Origin: Luteitalea pratensis
GTDB lineage: Bacteria; Acidobacteriota; Vicinamibacteria; Vicinamibacterales; Vicinamibacteraceae
Direction: 5' to 3'
Assembly (NCBI RefSeq): GCF_001618865.1
Contig: NZ_CP015136.1
Coordinates: 3,321,001-3,385,000, forward strand
DNA length: 64,000 nt
Shown here piece after piece: positions 17,405-27,134 of the stretch (its first letter is position 1; the number at the start of each line of letters is the position of its first letter). The translations under genes and the position numbers were made by a program. The notes under the pieces are model-generated. The model was not told the DNA's origin. It made no database searches and was given only the letters and a program-made list of their open reading frames with translations.

Positions 17405-19363
17405 TTAATTCAACGGCGGCAGCCCGATCCGCCGCAGGAGATCGGCGAATCGCGGGTCGTCGCGCACGTTGTCGAAGCGCACGTCGGCCCTGATGGCTGC
17501 GACTGATTGGGCGCGCATGGCGTATGCCTGCTCGAGATACCGGAACGACTCCTCTGTCTCGCCGAGGCGCGCGTACAGGGCGGCGATGTCCACGATGTTC
17601 CGGTGGTTCTCCAGCGTGACGGCCTTCAACTGCTCGATGCGCACGCGGAACACCCCGTCGATGCCGTCACGTGCGAACGCTGACCTGAGGTCGCCGACCT
17701 GCGTCGGTGTCAGAACACCCGCGTTCCGCTCGAGGATGCATTCGGCGGTCTCCTTGTACATCCCCTTGCCGTAATAGGCCTCGCAGAGATCCCACGGGAC
17801 CGCATCCGGGTTGAGTTGACGGAGTTTGACGCTCCATGCGATGGCGTCGTCGTACTGACGGACCCAGGCAAGGTGCCCGACGAAATGCATCATGGGGTCC
17901 TCCGAGACCGGGTCGAGCGCCAGATACGCCTGAGCTTCCCTGAGTGATTCGTCGATACGCCCGAGTTCGAGCAGCAGGTGTGCGTACAGGTGATGCGCTT
18001 CTTCGTTGTTGGGATCCAGATCGAGCGCTCGCGTCAGCGCCTTGTCGGCACCGGAAAAGTCCCAATCCCGGAACAGCACCCTCCCGAGCGACAGGTGGGC
18101 TTCAGACAGTTCCGGGTCCAGGGCCAGTGCCTTCATCGCAGCTGCGCGGCCGCGGCGCGCCGCTTCCTGCCTCGGCAGGCCGGCTCCGGTTTCGGTCAGA
18201 TATGTATATGCGAGGCCGGCATACGCCTGCGCATACTCGGGGTCACGCTTGATCGCCTCCTCGAAGTAGGTCACGGCTTGCTTCGCACTCCGCAAGAATG
18301 GTTCTAAGAATGGCCCGGCGGTATGCGATTTCTTCAACGCATAGCGTCCCTTCAGGTACAACTCGTGCGCTTCGGCGTCGTCTGTGTACGTGCGCGCCAG
18401 TTGCCGTTTCGATGCGGCACTCAACGTCAGGCGAAGGTGCTCGACGAGGTCGACGGGGATCGCTTGCTCCAGCGTAGCGACCTCACGCAGGTCGACCTCG
18501 TAGCGGTGGCCCCAGAGATGGCGGGCGTCGCGCGCATCGAGCAGTTCCAGCGCGAGGGCCAGCCTGGTGTCGCGCTTGACGAGCCGGCCGGTGAGCACTG
18601 ATCCGACACCCAAGGCTTGCGCGATTGCCTGCGGGTCGTCCCCCCGCTTCTTTGCGTACAGCACGGCGGCCTGCGAGATGACCTTCAGGCCGGCCACCCG
18701 CGAGAGTCGCTGCATCACGCTGGCCGTGATGCCATCGGAGATGTAGTCGATGGCGGGATCGCCCGTTCCGTTGTCAAAGGGGAGGACCGCGAGCGACGTC
18801 ACCGCCTGCGGGGCGGCATCACGACTGTGGCCGCTCGACACGAACCACGACGTGATGATGAGCGCCGCAGCGCACGTGACGGCGGCGACGACTCTCCTGT
18901 GTCGCCTCAGGGGGGCGGCCGTGGCGGGAGCCGTCGAGGTGCAGGCGCGAGCGCTGACGGCAGCCGGACGCGCGGCCGTGTTGTCACCATCTGGAGTCGT
19001 CGACGCCGTTTGTGACGCACCGGCCCCGGCAGCGACGTACTCGACCTCCCCGATTAGCCGATAGCCGCGCTTGGCAATCGTCTCAAGCAGGTGCGGATGG
19101 TCGGCGTCATCACCGAGCGCGTGCCGCAGTTCGGTCACGGTGCGCGTGAGGGCCGACTCGCTGACCGACTGCGAGCCCCACACGTCGTTCAGCAGGTCGT
19201 CCTTCGACACGACCTGCCCGTGCCGCGAGGCCAGGTACGCGAGCAGGTCCATGACCTTGGCGCGCACCTGCACAGTCCGGCCGTCCTTCGACAGCCGGCA
19301 TTGGGCTGGTTGCGCCAGCCAGTCACCCAGGCGGAAGTCACCTCCCGAACCCACGTGCAGCAT
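17405..19363 (-). CDS. Winged-helix (CadC/OmpR-type) / TM / TolB-like / TPR regulator
   Basis: A 652-residue protein. Residues 10-108 form an OmpR/CadC-type winged helix (VRAKVMDLLAYLASRHGQVV, SESALTRTVTELRHALGDD, ETIAKRGYRLIG). One transmembrane helix is at about 156-176. Residues 190-320 match the TolB-like/FlgO-type domain often found in such proteins (LAVLPFDNGTGDPAIDYISD, LTGRLVKRDTRLALALELLD). The C-terminal half is TPR-like (EAIKRDPEYAQAYAGLAYTY, ALALDPELSEAHLSLGRVLF, ALDLDPNNEEAHHLYAHLLL). This resembles Acidobacterial membrane one-component regulators. No target is suggested by the neighbours, which are IS remnants and a divergent small gene. Confidence 0.87.
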   Translation of the reverse strand: MLHVGSGGDFRLGDWLAQPAQCRLSKDGRTVQVRAKVMDLLAYLASRHGQVVSKDDLLNDVWGSQSVSESALTRTVTELRHALGDDADHPHLLETIAKRGYRLIGEVEYVAAGAGASQTASTTPDGDNTAARPAAVSARACTSTAPATAAPLRRHRRVVAAVTCAAALIITSWFVSSGHSRDAAPQAVTSLAVLPFDNGTGDPAIDYISDGITASVMQRLSRVAGLKVISQAAVLYAKKRGDDPQAIAQALGVGSVLTGRLVKRDTRLALALELLDARDARHLWGHRYEVDLREVATLEQAIPVDLVEHLRLTLSAASKRQLARTYTDDAEAHELYLKGRYALKKSHTAGPFLEPFLRSAKQAVTYFEEAIKRDPEYAQAYAGLAYTYLTETGAGLPRQEAARRGRAAAMKALALDPELSEAHLSLGRVLFRDWDFSGADKALTRALDLDPNNEEAHHLYAHLLLELGRIDESLREAQAYLALDPVSEDPMMHFVGHLAWVRQYDDAIAWSVKLRQLNPDAVPWDLCEAYYGKGMYKETAECILERNAGVLTPTQVGDLRSAFARDGIDGVFRVRIEQLKAVTLENHRNIVDIAALYARLGETEESFRYLEQAYAMRAQSVAAIRADVRFDNVRDDPRFADLLRRIGLPPLN

Positions 19364-19523
19364 CGATGCCCTGTACCCGCAGTATGCCCGATCTCGGCCG
19401 TAAACCCTTCCGCATCTCGTGAAGTGACCTGTCCGCGATGACTCACACGAATTCAGGGACGACCGAGGCGAAATTCAGGATGCCCGTCAAGACGCCCCAC
19501 GCGCGGGAGCCGAGCGTGGACGC

Positions 19524-20111
19524 ATGCGTCCACATCGCGGGTTCCGGTACCTCGCTTGTCCCACCATTCCGGCGATTCTCGTCATGCTCATGGTCGCGAG
19601 AGGCGCTCACGGGCAGGAGCCGGTCCCCGTCGTCGGGCCACAGGCCCCGGCGTCTGTCGTTACCGATGCCATTCCGGCTCCTGCACCGGCCGCGGTGTCG
19701 CCGTTCAAGGTCCTCATCAGCGAGGTCCGCCTGAAGCGCTCGGCTGAGTTGGCCCTTGGGTTCGCATCGGCGCGAGTGGCGGCAAATGGTTGCGGAGGCC
19801 TGCTCTCCGAGTTCGTCGATGAGCAAGGGCAACCGCTTGCGGCGCGGCTGGAGACACTCCGAATGTCGCTCCAGGACTACCTGCACACCGTGTATTTCCT
19901 CGACGGAAGCGATCTTCGCTCCTGCCGGGGACCAATGGCCGTCACTACACCAGGGAGTCGTGTGGTCTACGTGTGCGGTGGCCTGGTGCGACAAAGCCAC
20001 GGCGACGCTTGGGTCACCATCATCCACGAGGTCCTGCACTCGTTGGGGCTTGCCGAGAACCCACCGTCACCGGCATTCATCTCCAACCGCGTGCGCAAGC
20101 TCTGTCACTGA
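19524..20111 (+). CDS. Small secreted protein with HExxH motif (putative metallopeptidase)
   Basis: A 195-residue protein with an N-terminal hydrophobic leader (IPAILVMLMVARGAHGQ). The only recognised motif is IIHEVLHSLGLAENPPSP near the C-terminus: an HExxHxxG zinc-binding helix followed by Glu-Asn, as in small secreted zincins. SRVVYVCGG precedes it as a possible edge strand, and the cysteines could pair. No longer peptidase domain is identifiable and the substrate is unknown. It is divergent from the winged-helix/TPR gene (160-base gap). The downstream minus-strand IS21 remnant reaches its stop, so the natural 3' context may be lost. Confidence 0.6.
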   Translation: MRPHRGFRYLACPTIPAILVMLMVARGAHGQEPVPVVGPQAPASVVTDAIPAPAPAAVSPFKVLISEVRLKRSAELALGFASARVAANGCGGLLSEFVDEQGQPLAARLETLRMSLQDYLHTVYFLDGSDLRSCRGPMAVTTPGSRVVYVCGGLVRQSHGDAWVTIIHEVLHSLGLAENPPSPAFISNRVRKLCH

Positions 20112-20720
20112 CAACGGTCGCCAAGCACCGTGCGCGGGACGCCGCCGAAGTACCGGAACGCCGCGGCGAGCCCCTCGCGCCACTCGTCCTGCCGCTCGTG
20201 CAGGAACGCTTTGACGAACAGCCGCCGCGAGTAGCTGAGCACCGCCACCAGCAGATGCACGCGGACCGCCCGGCCCGCGATCTCGACCCGCTTCTGGCCG
20301 AAGTCGATCTGCAGCTGCTCACCGGAGGAACCGTCGCGACCTCGGCGACACGGCGGGCGCGTCGCAGATCGGCGACCGCGCGCTCGATCGTGCGCACGCT
20401 GACCGTGACGGCCTGCCCGGCCAACAGCCGCTCCACGACGACCGCGTTTCCCTCGGCCACGCGCTCGTAGAGCGTGCGCGCCAGCGCCGCCCTTCGGTCG
20501 ACAGCTTGCGCGCCTGCGGCCGCTCCTGCTCGCCGGCCGCGACCGACGTCCGCAGGTACCGCTTCACCGTGTTACGCGCCTCGCCCAGCGTCGCGGCAAT
20601 CCGCTTGCTCCCGACCCCACGCGCCGCCAGCGCACGGATCGAGGCCACCATCTCCCCCTCGAGCACCAGGACCTCCCCGCAGTTGGTTCGTCGTCGACGA
20701 GATCAGCTACCTGCGACGTC
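20112..20720 (-). pseudogene. IS21-family transposase (IstA) remnant
   Basis: Minus-strand pieces in different frames: MLEGEMVASIRALAARGVGS with RNTVKRYLR (HTH), then [20 protein letters not shown], then GEQLQIDFGQKRVEIAGR (first catalytic Asp region), then FVKAFLHERQDEWREGLAAA and RYFGGVPRTVLGD. Several frame changes and no C-terminus. On the plus strand at about 20685-20720 FVVDEISYLR looks like a scrap of an IstB Walker B segment. A piece of the same IstA recurs at 34.5 kb. Confidence 0.65.
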
Positions 20721-20725
20721 AGCCC

Positions 20726-21868
20726 TTACGCACGGACCGCCTCAATCACGGCGAGACCGGAAGTAAGAGGAAGCACACGACGCGTGTCAAACCTTCCGGC
20801 GCCCAGCAGTTCGCGGTACTCCGATTCCGTTCGGTTCCTGCCCCCCGTCCGGGCCAACATCTGAATATCAGAGAGCTTGGCTTGGCACGGAATGTTCGGA
20901 CCGCACACAATGTCTTCAATGACCAGCAACTTCGCGTTGGAAGACATCGCGCGGTGGCAGCTTGACAGAATGTTACGGGCACGAGTCTCTTCCCAATCGT
21001 GGAGGATGTATTTCAAGATGTAGACGTCACCGCCTTCAGGCACCGCCTTGAAGAAGTCACCTCCGACATATTGGATACGAGGCGCAAGGGCTGCAGCGAC
21101 TACGGGTTTCGCAGCCTCTACCACATGCGGTAAGTCGAACAGAATGCCCCTGGGCGCCGTATGTCTCCGGAGAACTTCACTAAGCAGCGTTCCGTTCCCT
21201 CCTCCAACGTCCACCACAACCATGGCGCGGGAAAAATCGTAAGCGGTGACGACATCAGCGGCAGATCGTGACGTGTTGTTGGCTTGGAATTCGTCAAACA
21301 ACCGAGCTGCTTCTGGATTCTCGGCAAACCAATCGAACGTGTTCTTGCCGTACACCACATCGAACCCCGTCTTACCGGTCTTGACGCTTTCGCGTAATGC
21401 TCCCCATGCCCGCCACGTCCAGTCTTCGCCGCGCGACTCTGCTGACGCTCGCAATGAACCTGGCACCCCGCTGCGAAGTATTTCAGCAGCTGGTGTGAGC
21501 CGAAAACGGCGTCCATCTTCTTCGCGGAATACTCCAAGACCGGCCAACGTCCTCAGAATCCGGTAGAGAGATTCCTCATGACTGTTTGTGACAGCGGCGA
21601 GATCGGTTATTGCGCGCGGGCCTTGGGCCAGCTGATCAGCGATCTTGAGCTTCGCTGCGATGTAAATGAGCTGCGTTAGTTGAAAGCCGTTCATCAAGCG
21701 CCGAACCAGTTCGTCAGGCTTCTCGGTGGTGACGGTGGACCGGTCCTGCCCAACGTCCAGCGCTGGTGACGCAAACGGGGCAACCTCGTGGCTCTCAAAA
21801 GCTGGGGTGAACACGGCTCCGGCCAGCGCTCCATGGGTGACAAATCGACGACGGTTCAGACGCGGCAT
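20726..21868 (-). CDS. O-methyltransferase family 2 protein with Tat-like leader
   Basis: A 380-residue S-adenosylmethionine-dependent methyltransferase of the Methyltransf_2 (O-methyltransferase) family. The N-terminal dimerisation/winged-helix part (LIYIAAKLKIADQLAQGP, LYRILRTLAGLGVF) is followed by motif I VVVDVGGGNG, FDLPHVVE, GGDFFKAVPEGGDVYILKYI and LHDWEETRARNIL. This family methylates hydroxyl groups of small aromatic metabolites. The leader RLNRRRFVTHGALAGAVF resembles a twin-arginine signal, which is unexpected for a SAM-dependent enzyme. The ATG has GGAG seven bases upstream and in-frame sequence further upstream is unrelated. Its 5' flank is IS-scarred and no biosynthetic partners are adjacent. 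Confidence 0.82.
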   Translation of the reverse strand: MPRLNRRRFVTHGALAGAVFTPAFESHEVAPFASPALDVGQDRSTVTTEKPDELVRRLMNGFQLTQLIYIAAKLKIADQLAQGPRAITDLAAVTNSHEESLYRILRTLAGLGVFREEDGRRFRLTPAAEILRSGVPGSLRASAESRGEDWTWRAWGALRESVKTGKTGFDVVYGKNTFDWFAENPEAARLFDEFQANNTSRSAADVVTAYDFSRAMVVVDVGGGNGTLLSEVLRRHTAPRGILFDLPHVVEAAKPVVAAALAPRIQYVGGDFFKAVPEGGDVYILKYILHDWEETRARNILSSCHRAMSSNAKLLVIEDIVCGPNIPCQAKLSDIQMLARTGGRNRTESEYRELLGAGRFDTRRVLPLTSGLAVIEAVRA

Positions 21869-22264
21869 ATCGACTCCATTTCCGATTGCGCGGGCTCGGC
21901 CACACCTATCCGGCGTGGTCAGGTTGGGAAGTACCGGCATATTTACGCGAATGGGGCCGCGCGTCAACATCGTGAGGCGACTCAGCTCAGGCCAAGCATG
22001 CGCGTGAGCGAAGCGGCCTGTGTGCTTGACGCCGCTTGCTACTCGTACTCCGTCTCCGCGCGCGACGCGGGCCACGACTGCCGGCCTTGCTGCCCGGCGT
22101 TGGTGCACGGCTGGGGGGCCTCCTACACCGCCCGCGGCATCGATGAGCGTCGGCTGTTCGAGCCATGCACTCGATTGGGCGGCGTCGGTGACAGCGAGGC
22201 CGGTCGCCATGACGTCGTAATTGGTCGTGAGTCGCTCGATCTGTTCGCGGCCAACGCGAAACGC
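21869..22264. other. IS-scarred gap upstream of the methyltransferase
   Basis: No intact gene. It contains a solitary left-type IS5 terminal repeat, GGCGTTGGTGCACGGCT at 22096-22112, and a partial right-type end, AGCCATGCAC at 22161. The minus frame between them (AFRVGREQIERLTTNYDVMA) looks protein-like but I cannot assign it. Confidence 0.5.
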
Positions 22265-23352
22265 GCCGTTGGTGCATGGCTCCCGACGTCCCGTCAGTGC
22301 GTCGGCGGTTGGAGTCTCTGGCATGTCGGCGGCCCGCGGCGGCATGATCGTGCGATGAAGTCGCGGGTGCATCCTACGTACAAGACGCGCTATCGGGTCG
22401 GGAATTGGCGGCTGTACGAACGCGCCCTGGTCAGTCGGGGCGACGTGACGCTGTGGCTGTCGCCCGACGCCAGGGCTGCCTGGATCGTCCCGCCGTCCGG
22501 TCGGCCGGGCGGGCAGCAGCGGTTCTCGAATCTGGCGATCGAGACCGCCCTGACGCTTCGATTGGTGTTTCGCTTGCCCTTGCGCCAGACGGAGGGCTTC
22601 GTGCGGTCGATCCTGACCGTGATGCGCACCAGTCTCGACGCCCCGGACCACACGACGCTGTCGCGGCGGGGGCAGGTGCTGAAGGTCGCGGTGCACCACA
22701 TCCTCGCCACAGAACCGCTCCATCTGATCGTCGACAGCTCAGGACTCTCGGTGGTGGGTGAAGGGAGTGGGTGGCGGCGAAACACGGCGGACGTGGCACG
22801 CGAGGCTGGAAGAAGCTGCATCTGAGCGTCGACCGCGCGGGCATGATTGTGGCGCATGCGCTGACGGAGGCGACGGTCGATGACGCGTCCGTGGGCGCCG
22901 ACCTGATCGGAGCGGCGCCCGGCCCCGTGGCCAGCGTCACGGGGGACGCGGCCTACGACACGGTCGCCTTCTACGAGGCCGCCACCGCGCGACACGCCCA
23001 GGTCGTCGTACCGCCGATCATGACGGCACGGGTGTCGCGCCACGGACCACGCTCGGGTGTGCGCGATCGCGCGATCACCGACGTGGAAGCGCTCGGGCGG
23101 CGCCAATGGAAGAAGGCCTCGGGCTACCACCAACAGGCACGCGTGGAAAACGCCTTCTTCCGCTACAAGTCCATCATCGGGGCTGGCCTTCGAGCGCGTA
23201 GCCGAGGCGGCCGCAAGGTCGAGGCGAGCCTTGCGTGCGGTGTTCTGAATCACATCACCGAGCTTGGCAGGCCCGAGTCGTCAGCAATCAGACGGTGACG
23301 AGGCCTTGGGTTGAGAAGACTACGAGTCCAGAGTGAGCCATGCACCAACGCC
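22265..23352 (+). mobile_element. IS5-family insertion sequence, copy 2 (decayed)
   Basis: Same element as the copy at 16.1 kb, with ends GCCGTTGGTGCATGGCT and AGCCATGCACCAACGCC, about 1.09 kb. The left end has one altered base near its tip. Its right end directly joins a kinase gene that has lost its N-terminal lobe. Confidence 0.82.
22355..23298 (+). pseudogene. IS5-family transposase, frameshifted (copy 2)
   Basis: Reads MKSRVHPTYKTRYRVGNW through LIVDSSGLSVVGEG, then loses frame by one missing base near 22765 (GAAGGGAGTGGG where copy 1 has GAAGGCGAGTGGG). It continues in the next frame with KKLHLSVDRAGMIVAHALTE to RVENAFFRYKSIIG and LGRPESSAIRR. The lesion differs from that of copy 1, so the two decayed independently. 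A full-length protein would be about 314 residues. Confidence 0.82.
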
Positions 23353-24573
23353 GCCGGACCTCGTGACCGGCACCGTGCATCGGGATCTCAAGCCCGCCAA
23401 CATCATGCTCCGCGAGGACGGCACGGTGAAGGTCCTCGATTTCGGGCTGGCCAAGGCCTGGCTGGACGACCTCGCATCGCCCCTTCCGCCGGTCACCGCA
23501 CTTGGCGACACCCCCGCCATGACGACGCCGCCGATCGCCACCGAGGTCGGCGTCCTGGTCGGCACGGCCGCCTACATGTCGCCGGAGCAGGCCCGCGGCG
23601 GTGTAGTCGACAAGGGCAGTGACATCTGGGCGTTCGGCTGCGTCCTGTACGAGATGCTCACTGGCATGCGCGCTTTTGGCGGTGAGACGACCTCCGACGT
23701 GCTCGCGAAGGTGATCGAGCGCGAGCCGGACTGGTCAGTGCTCCCTGCCTCGACACCTCCCCGCATGCGTGAACTGCTGCGTCGATGTCTCAAGAAGGAT
23801 CCGAAGATGCGACTCCAGGCGATCGGAGACGCGCGCATTCAGATTGAAGAACTAATCAGCGGCGGGACGGAGGAAATCGCTACGGGGGTAGAAGCGCCCA
23901 CCGCCTACAGACGCTGGCGCGTTCACGCGGCGTGGGCGTCAGTGCTGCTCGCCGCCGTCGTCACCGCAATCTGGCTTTCTGCGCGGACAGTTGCTGAGAA
24001 TCTTCCCGCCCCAAACGCCGTCCCGGTGATCGTGTTGATGGATTCGCCACTGCCCGGGCGCGTGTACGATCTGCGCACGCTTGCTGAAGGCGGCACGAAC
24101 GCGGACGACGTGACCGACGTGCTGCGGGACTTGCGGGTCGCCATCCGCAAGGAAAACACGAGCGCCGCGTGGCATCGCGAGGAGCAGGTCGTGAAAGAGA
24201 ACCCTGACTTGATCGTCGCCCATCTGTCCTGCCTCCTCGATGCACGCGTAGGAGACGGCCAGCCGGCCATCTCGGAACCTGTTCGAATCTGGCCGAAAAC
24301 CGGTTCATCGTCTTTCTCGCCTATGTGGCGGCGCGCAAGCCGCGCACTCGATTTATCGTGTATTCACGTTCAGTGTTCCAGACGCATGGCGGCGAAGAAC
24401 AGTGGGTCGCGACGCAGGTCGCGCGGCTGCCGGTGCTCAAAGATCGCCTGCACGCCTTCATGGTGCCGGGCGGTCCGGAGAAAGCGACGTTTCGTGATCC
24501 CCAGATTGCGCAACTGCTCCGCGCGCGAGTCGCACAAGTTCTTGGTCGGGGGCCGAAGGGAGCGTCGAACTGA
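23353..24573 (+). pseudogene. Ser/Thr kinase lacking its N-terminal lobe, frameshifted
   Basis: Begins abruptly just before VHRDLKPANIML and keeps DFGLAKAWLDD, GTAAYMSPEQARGG and SDIWAFGCVLYEMLTG. The glycine loop and ATP-binding lysine are missing, because an IS5-type right end sits exactly there. A transmembrane segment follows (AAWASVLLAAVVTAIWLSA), then a domain I do not recognise (VPVIVLMDSPLPGRVYDLRT). Near 24280 the frame changes and reading continues as ENRFIVFLAYVAARKPRTRF to ARVAQVLGRGPKGASN. Loss of the ATP lobe means it cannot be an active kinase. Confidence 0.82.
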
Positions 24574-24848
24574 AGGCTCCACCATTCGAGCTCGCCGCCA
24601 CGCTGCGCCGGTCGTGCTCGTAGGGTGGCAGGGCGACGACGGGATGGTTTACCGCTTAAGTGATCAGAGCGGCCTTCCCGCGTCGGAAGCCCTTGCTTTG
24701 GGGCCGCCTCGGGGCGTGAAGCCACCTCCGCGTCGATAGCGTGCATGCAGGGTGCGCCATCGGGCTCACGCCTGATCACCGTCGAGCGCATCATCGACGA
24801 CGTCAACGAAGTGGGCATGCGGTCAGCCGGTCCCTTGCGCAGGGCACG

Positions 24849-24992
24849 ATGACGCCACTGGCCCTCGTGCTGCTTATCGACGACTACGCTGACACGCGCG
24901 ATCTGTACGGCACGTACCTGCGCATGCACGGGTACCGGATCGAGGAAGCTGAAACGCACTCGACAGCGTCCCGACAATGCGCCACATGGTGA
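24849..24992 (+). pseudogene. Response-regulator receiver domain fragment
   Basis: The 47-residue reading contains LVLLIDDYADTRDLYGTYLR and MHGYRIEEAE, the start of a CheY-like receiver domain including the acidic pair DD. It ends before the phospho-acceptor Asp. The 275 bases before it and the 150 after hold nothing I recognise. Confidence 0.55.
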
Positions 24993-25145
24993 CCTTCTAC
25001 GTCGACGAGCCATCACGGCGTGCTGCCGCATGCGGCATTGTGATGCCGTGATTCGGCCTCCACGGTCCGAACGCCGGGTACAGGAGGCCGCCCGTCGGCC
25101 ACTAGCCACTATTCCGCGCCTAGAGGGTCGCTGGCGTCCGTATAG

Positions 25146-26747
25146 TCAAGGCGGTGGAGGACGGAACCAGATGCTGTCAAGCGTCGCATACCTCAGACGG
25201 TGCGGGTCCTGGACAACGCGAGCGGGAGCGCCCACATAAAGCACAGGCCACTCCCGCAGCGTTGTTGGCGCCCAGGACAGACCCACATTCGGCTTCCCGG
25301 TCTTGGCGAAGGAGGCGAAGGCGTCCGTCATGAGACGGACCACCGATTGGTCCGCGTCTGACCACTCAATCCCAGGCACCGATGCAAGCGTGCCCATGGC
25401 GTACTCGATTTCTTCACCATGTGACGCGCCGGGCGCCGCCGCGTATACCGCGGCACCTGGCGGCCTCGGGCGCGCATGATCAAACACGTAGCGGTACACA
25501 GGCTGGCCCGACGTGCGGACGTGCAGGTCGGCCAGCTTCCACATGGGGAACCCCATGAACCGGTCGGTCGCCAGATCGCGTGCGGCCAGGCGGGTCTCCT
25601 CAGCCGTCCCGGCGTGGTAGAGTCCCCGTATCGTCTCCGCATGTGACGGAAACAGCCGCAGGACGGCACGCTCGAACGCCTCGGGCGTTGCCGGGTCACG
25701 TCCGAGCACGGCGCGCTCATCCTGCTCCCGTGAATTCCACCCAAGCAGCAGCGGCACCTTCGCCTGCAGACCACGTGCGAACGCGTCCTCAGGAGCATGC
25801 GGGAAGACGTGCCCGTCCAGCACCAAAGGGAAGCGCGCGCGACGCGTGACCGTGAACGCCGTACTCAACTCGAGCAACGCGGCTGCCGGCATTCTCCGCA
25901 GCGCCTTGAGATCGCTGTTCGCTGCCGAGAGGAACTCCGCGCCGAAGCCTTCAGACGCCGCGAGCGGACGTGGCACCGTGTTGGCCGGAGTGACCAGCGC
26001 GCCGCTTGACAGAATAGCGCCGGACAGCAGCCGCGAGGCCAGGGGCGAGGCGAGCAGTCCACTAACCGATTCGCTGCCGGCCGAGGGCCCAGCGACGGTC
26101 ACCCGCGTCGGGTCCCCGCCGAACCCAGCGATGTTGTCACGGACCCACTGGAGCGCCGCGATCTGATCGAGCAGCCCGTAATTTCCAGAACCACCGTACT
26201 TCGACTCACGTGACAGTTCCGGATGTGCCAGAAAGCCGAACACCCCGAGCCGGTAGTTCACCGTAACGACGACGAGACCTTGGCGAGCCAACGCCGCGCC
26301 GTCATGGCGCGGCTCTGAGCCATCGCCTGCGCTGAAGCCACCGCCATGTATGTAGACGAGCACTGGCAGATGGCCTGTACGGGGGACTGGCGTCCACACG
26401 TTGACAAACAGGCAGTCTTCGCTGGCGCTCGGCGAGCGCAACTGAAGATCGGGGCTCTCTGGCTGTATGCAACGGTCTCCGAATGCCCTTGCGGGTCGGA
26501 CTCCACGCCAGGAGGCGACCAGCGCAGGAGGCAGCCATCGTCGCGCACCAACCGGCGGGGCAGCGTAAGGGATGCCAGTGAAGCGATGGACTCCACCTTC
26601 GAGCCTCGTTCCACGGAGCGTGCCGCTCCTGGTCGCCACCTTTGGCCCCGCATCAACAGCCTGTGCATCCAGTCGACCTGAGGAGCCGGGGTGTAGACAC
26701 GCAAGCAGCGAACAAAGAAGCAGTACCGCAGCACGCGGCTGTGTCAT
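25146..26747 (-). CDS. Type-B carboxylesterase, secreted
   Basis: A 533-residue alpha/beta hydrolase of the carboxylesterase-B/cholinesterase family. The N-terminal leader ([17 protein letters not shown]) contains a Cys that could also make it a lipoprotein. The oxyanion hole HGGGFSAG is near residue 134, the family signature EDCLFVNVW near 110-118, and the nucleophile elbow GPSAGS at 220-225 (Ser222), where most members have GESAGA. SREQDE and the late [12 protein letters not shown] (His) supply the rest of the triad. It hydrolyses carboxylic esters; the substrate is unknown. It is transcribed alone, convergent with nothing nearby. The start is the ATG before TQPRAAV, and no strong ribosome-binding site is visible. 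Confidence 0.88.
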   Translation of the reverse strand: MTQPRAAVLLLCSLLACLHPGSSGRLDAQAVDAGPKVATRSGTLRGTRLEGGVHRFTGIPYAAPPVGARRWLPPALVASWRGVRPARAFGDRCIQPESPDLQLRSPSASEDCLFVNVWTPVPRTGHLPVLVYIHGGGFSAGDGSEPRHDGAALARQGLVVVTVNYRLGVFGFLAHPELSRESKYGGSGNYGLLDQIAALQWVRDNIAGFGGDPTRVTVAGPSAGSESVSGLLASPLASRLLSGAILSSGALVTPANTVPRPLAASEGFGAEFLSAANSDLKALRRMPAAALLELSTAFTVTRRARFPLVLDGHVFPHAPEDAFARGLQAKVPLLLGWNSREQDERAVLGRDPATPEAFERAVLRLFPSHAETIRGLYHAGTAEETRLAARDLATDRFMGFPMWKLADLHVRTSGQPVYRYVFDHARPRPPGAAVYAAAPGASHGEEIEYAMGTLASVPGIEWSDADQSVVRLMTDAFASFAKTGKPNVGLSWAPTTLREWPVLYVGAPARVVQDPHRLRYATLDSIWFRPPPP

Positions 26748-27134
26748 GGCGCGATTATAGCGGCGCGCCAAGCCCGCTATGTCTTTGCGCAGTTGATCAA
26801 ACGCTGCAGCGTCTCTAGGGTACTCGGCTGACTGGAAGTTAGTGTAGCCAACGGCGCCGTGGCTACTAGCGCGAAGAGTCGTACGGCTGCTGTTGCGCGC
26901 GCAACGGCCACCGCGTGCGCGAGCACCGAAACCCACGCGAGCAGTGTGAGATGTCGCGCTTGCCCACGCCGCCGGGCTCGTGTGACGCGCCTGGTGAACT
27001 CGATTGGCTGCGCGGCTATGGTCGTCGTGACCGTCGCTCAAGATCCGCATGCGCGGCCGCGGTGTTCCCGGCGGCCGCTCAAAGACGTGTGACGGCGACT
27101 ATGTCTCTTCGGCGCCGAACATGGGCGGAGTTGC
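26748..27134. other. Gap with no recognisable gene
   Basis: Lies upstream of the carboxylesterase and downstream of the broken amidohydrolase, both on minus, so it may hold the esterase promoter. No frame with family resemblance, RNA gene or repeat is seen. Confidence 0.5.
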
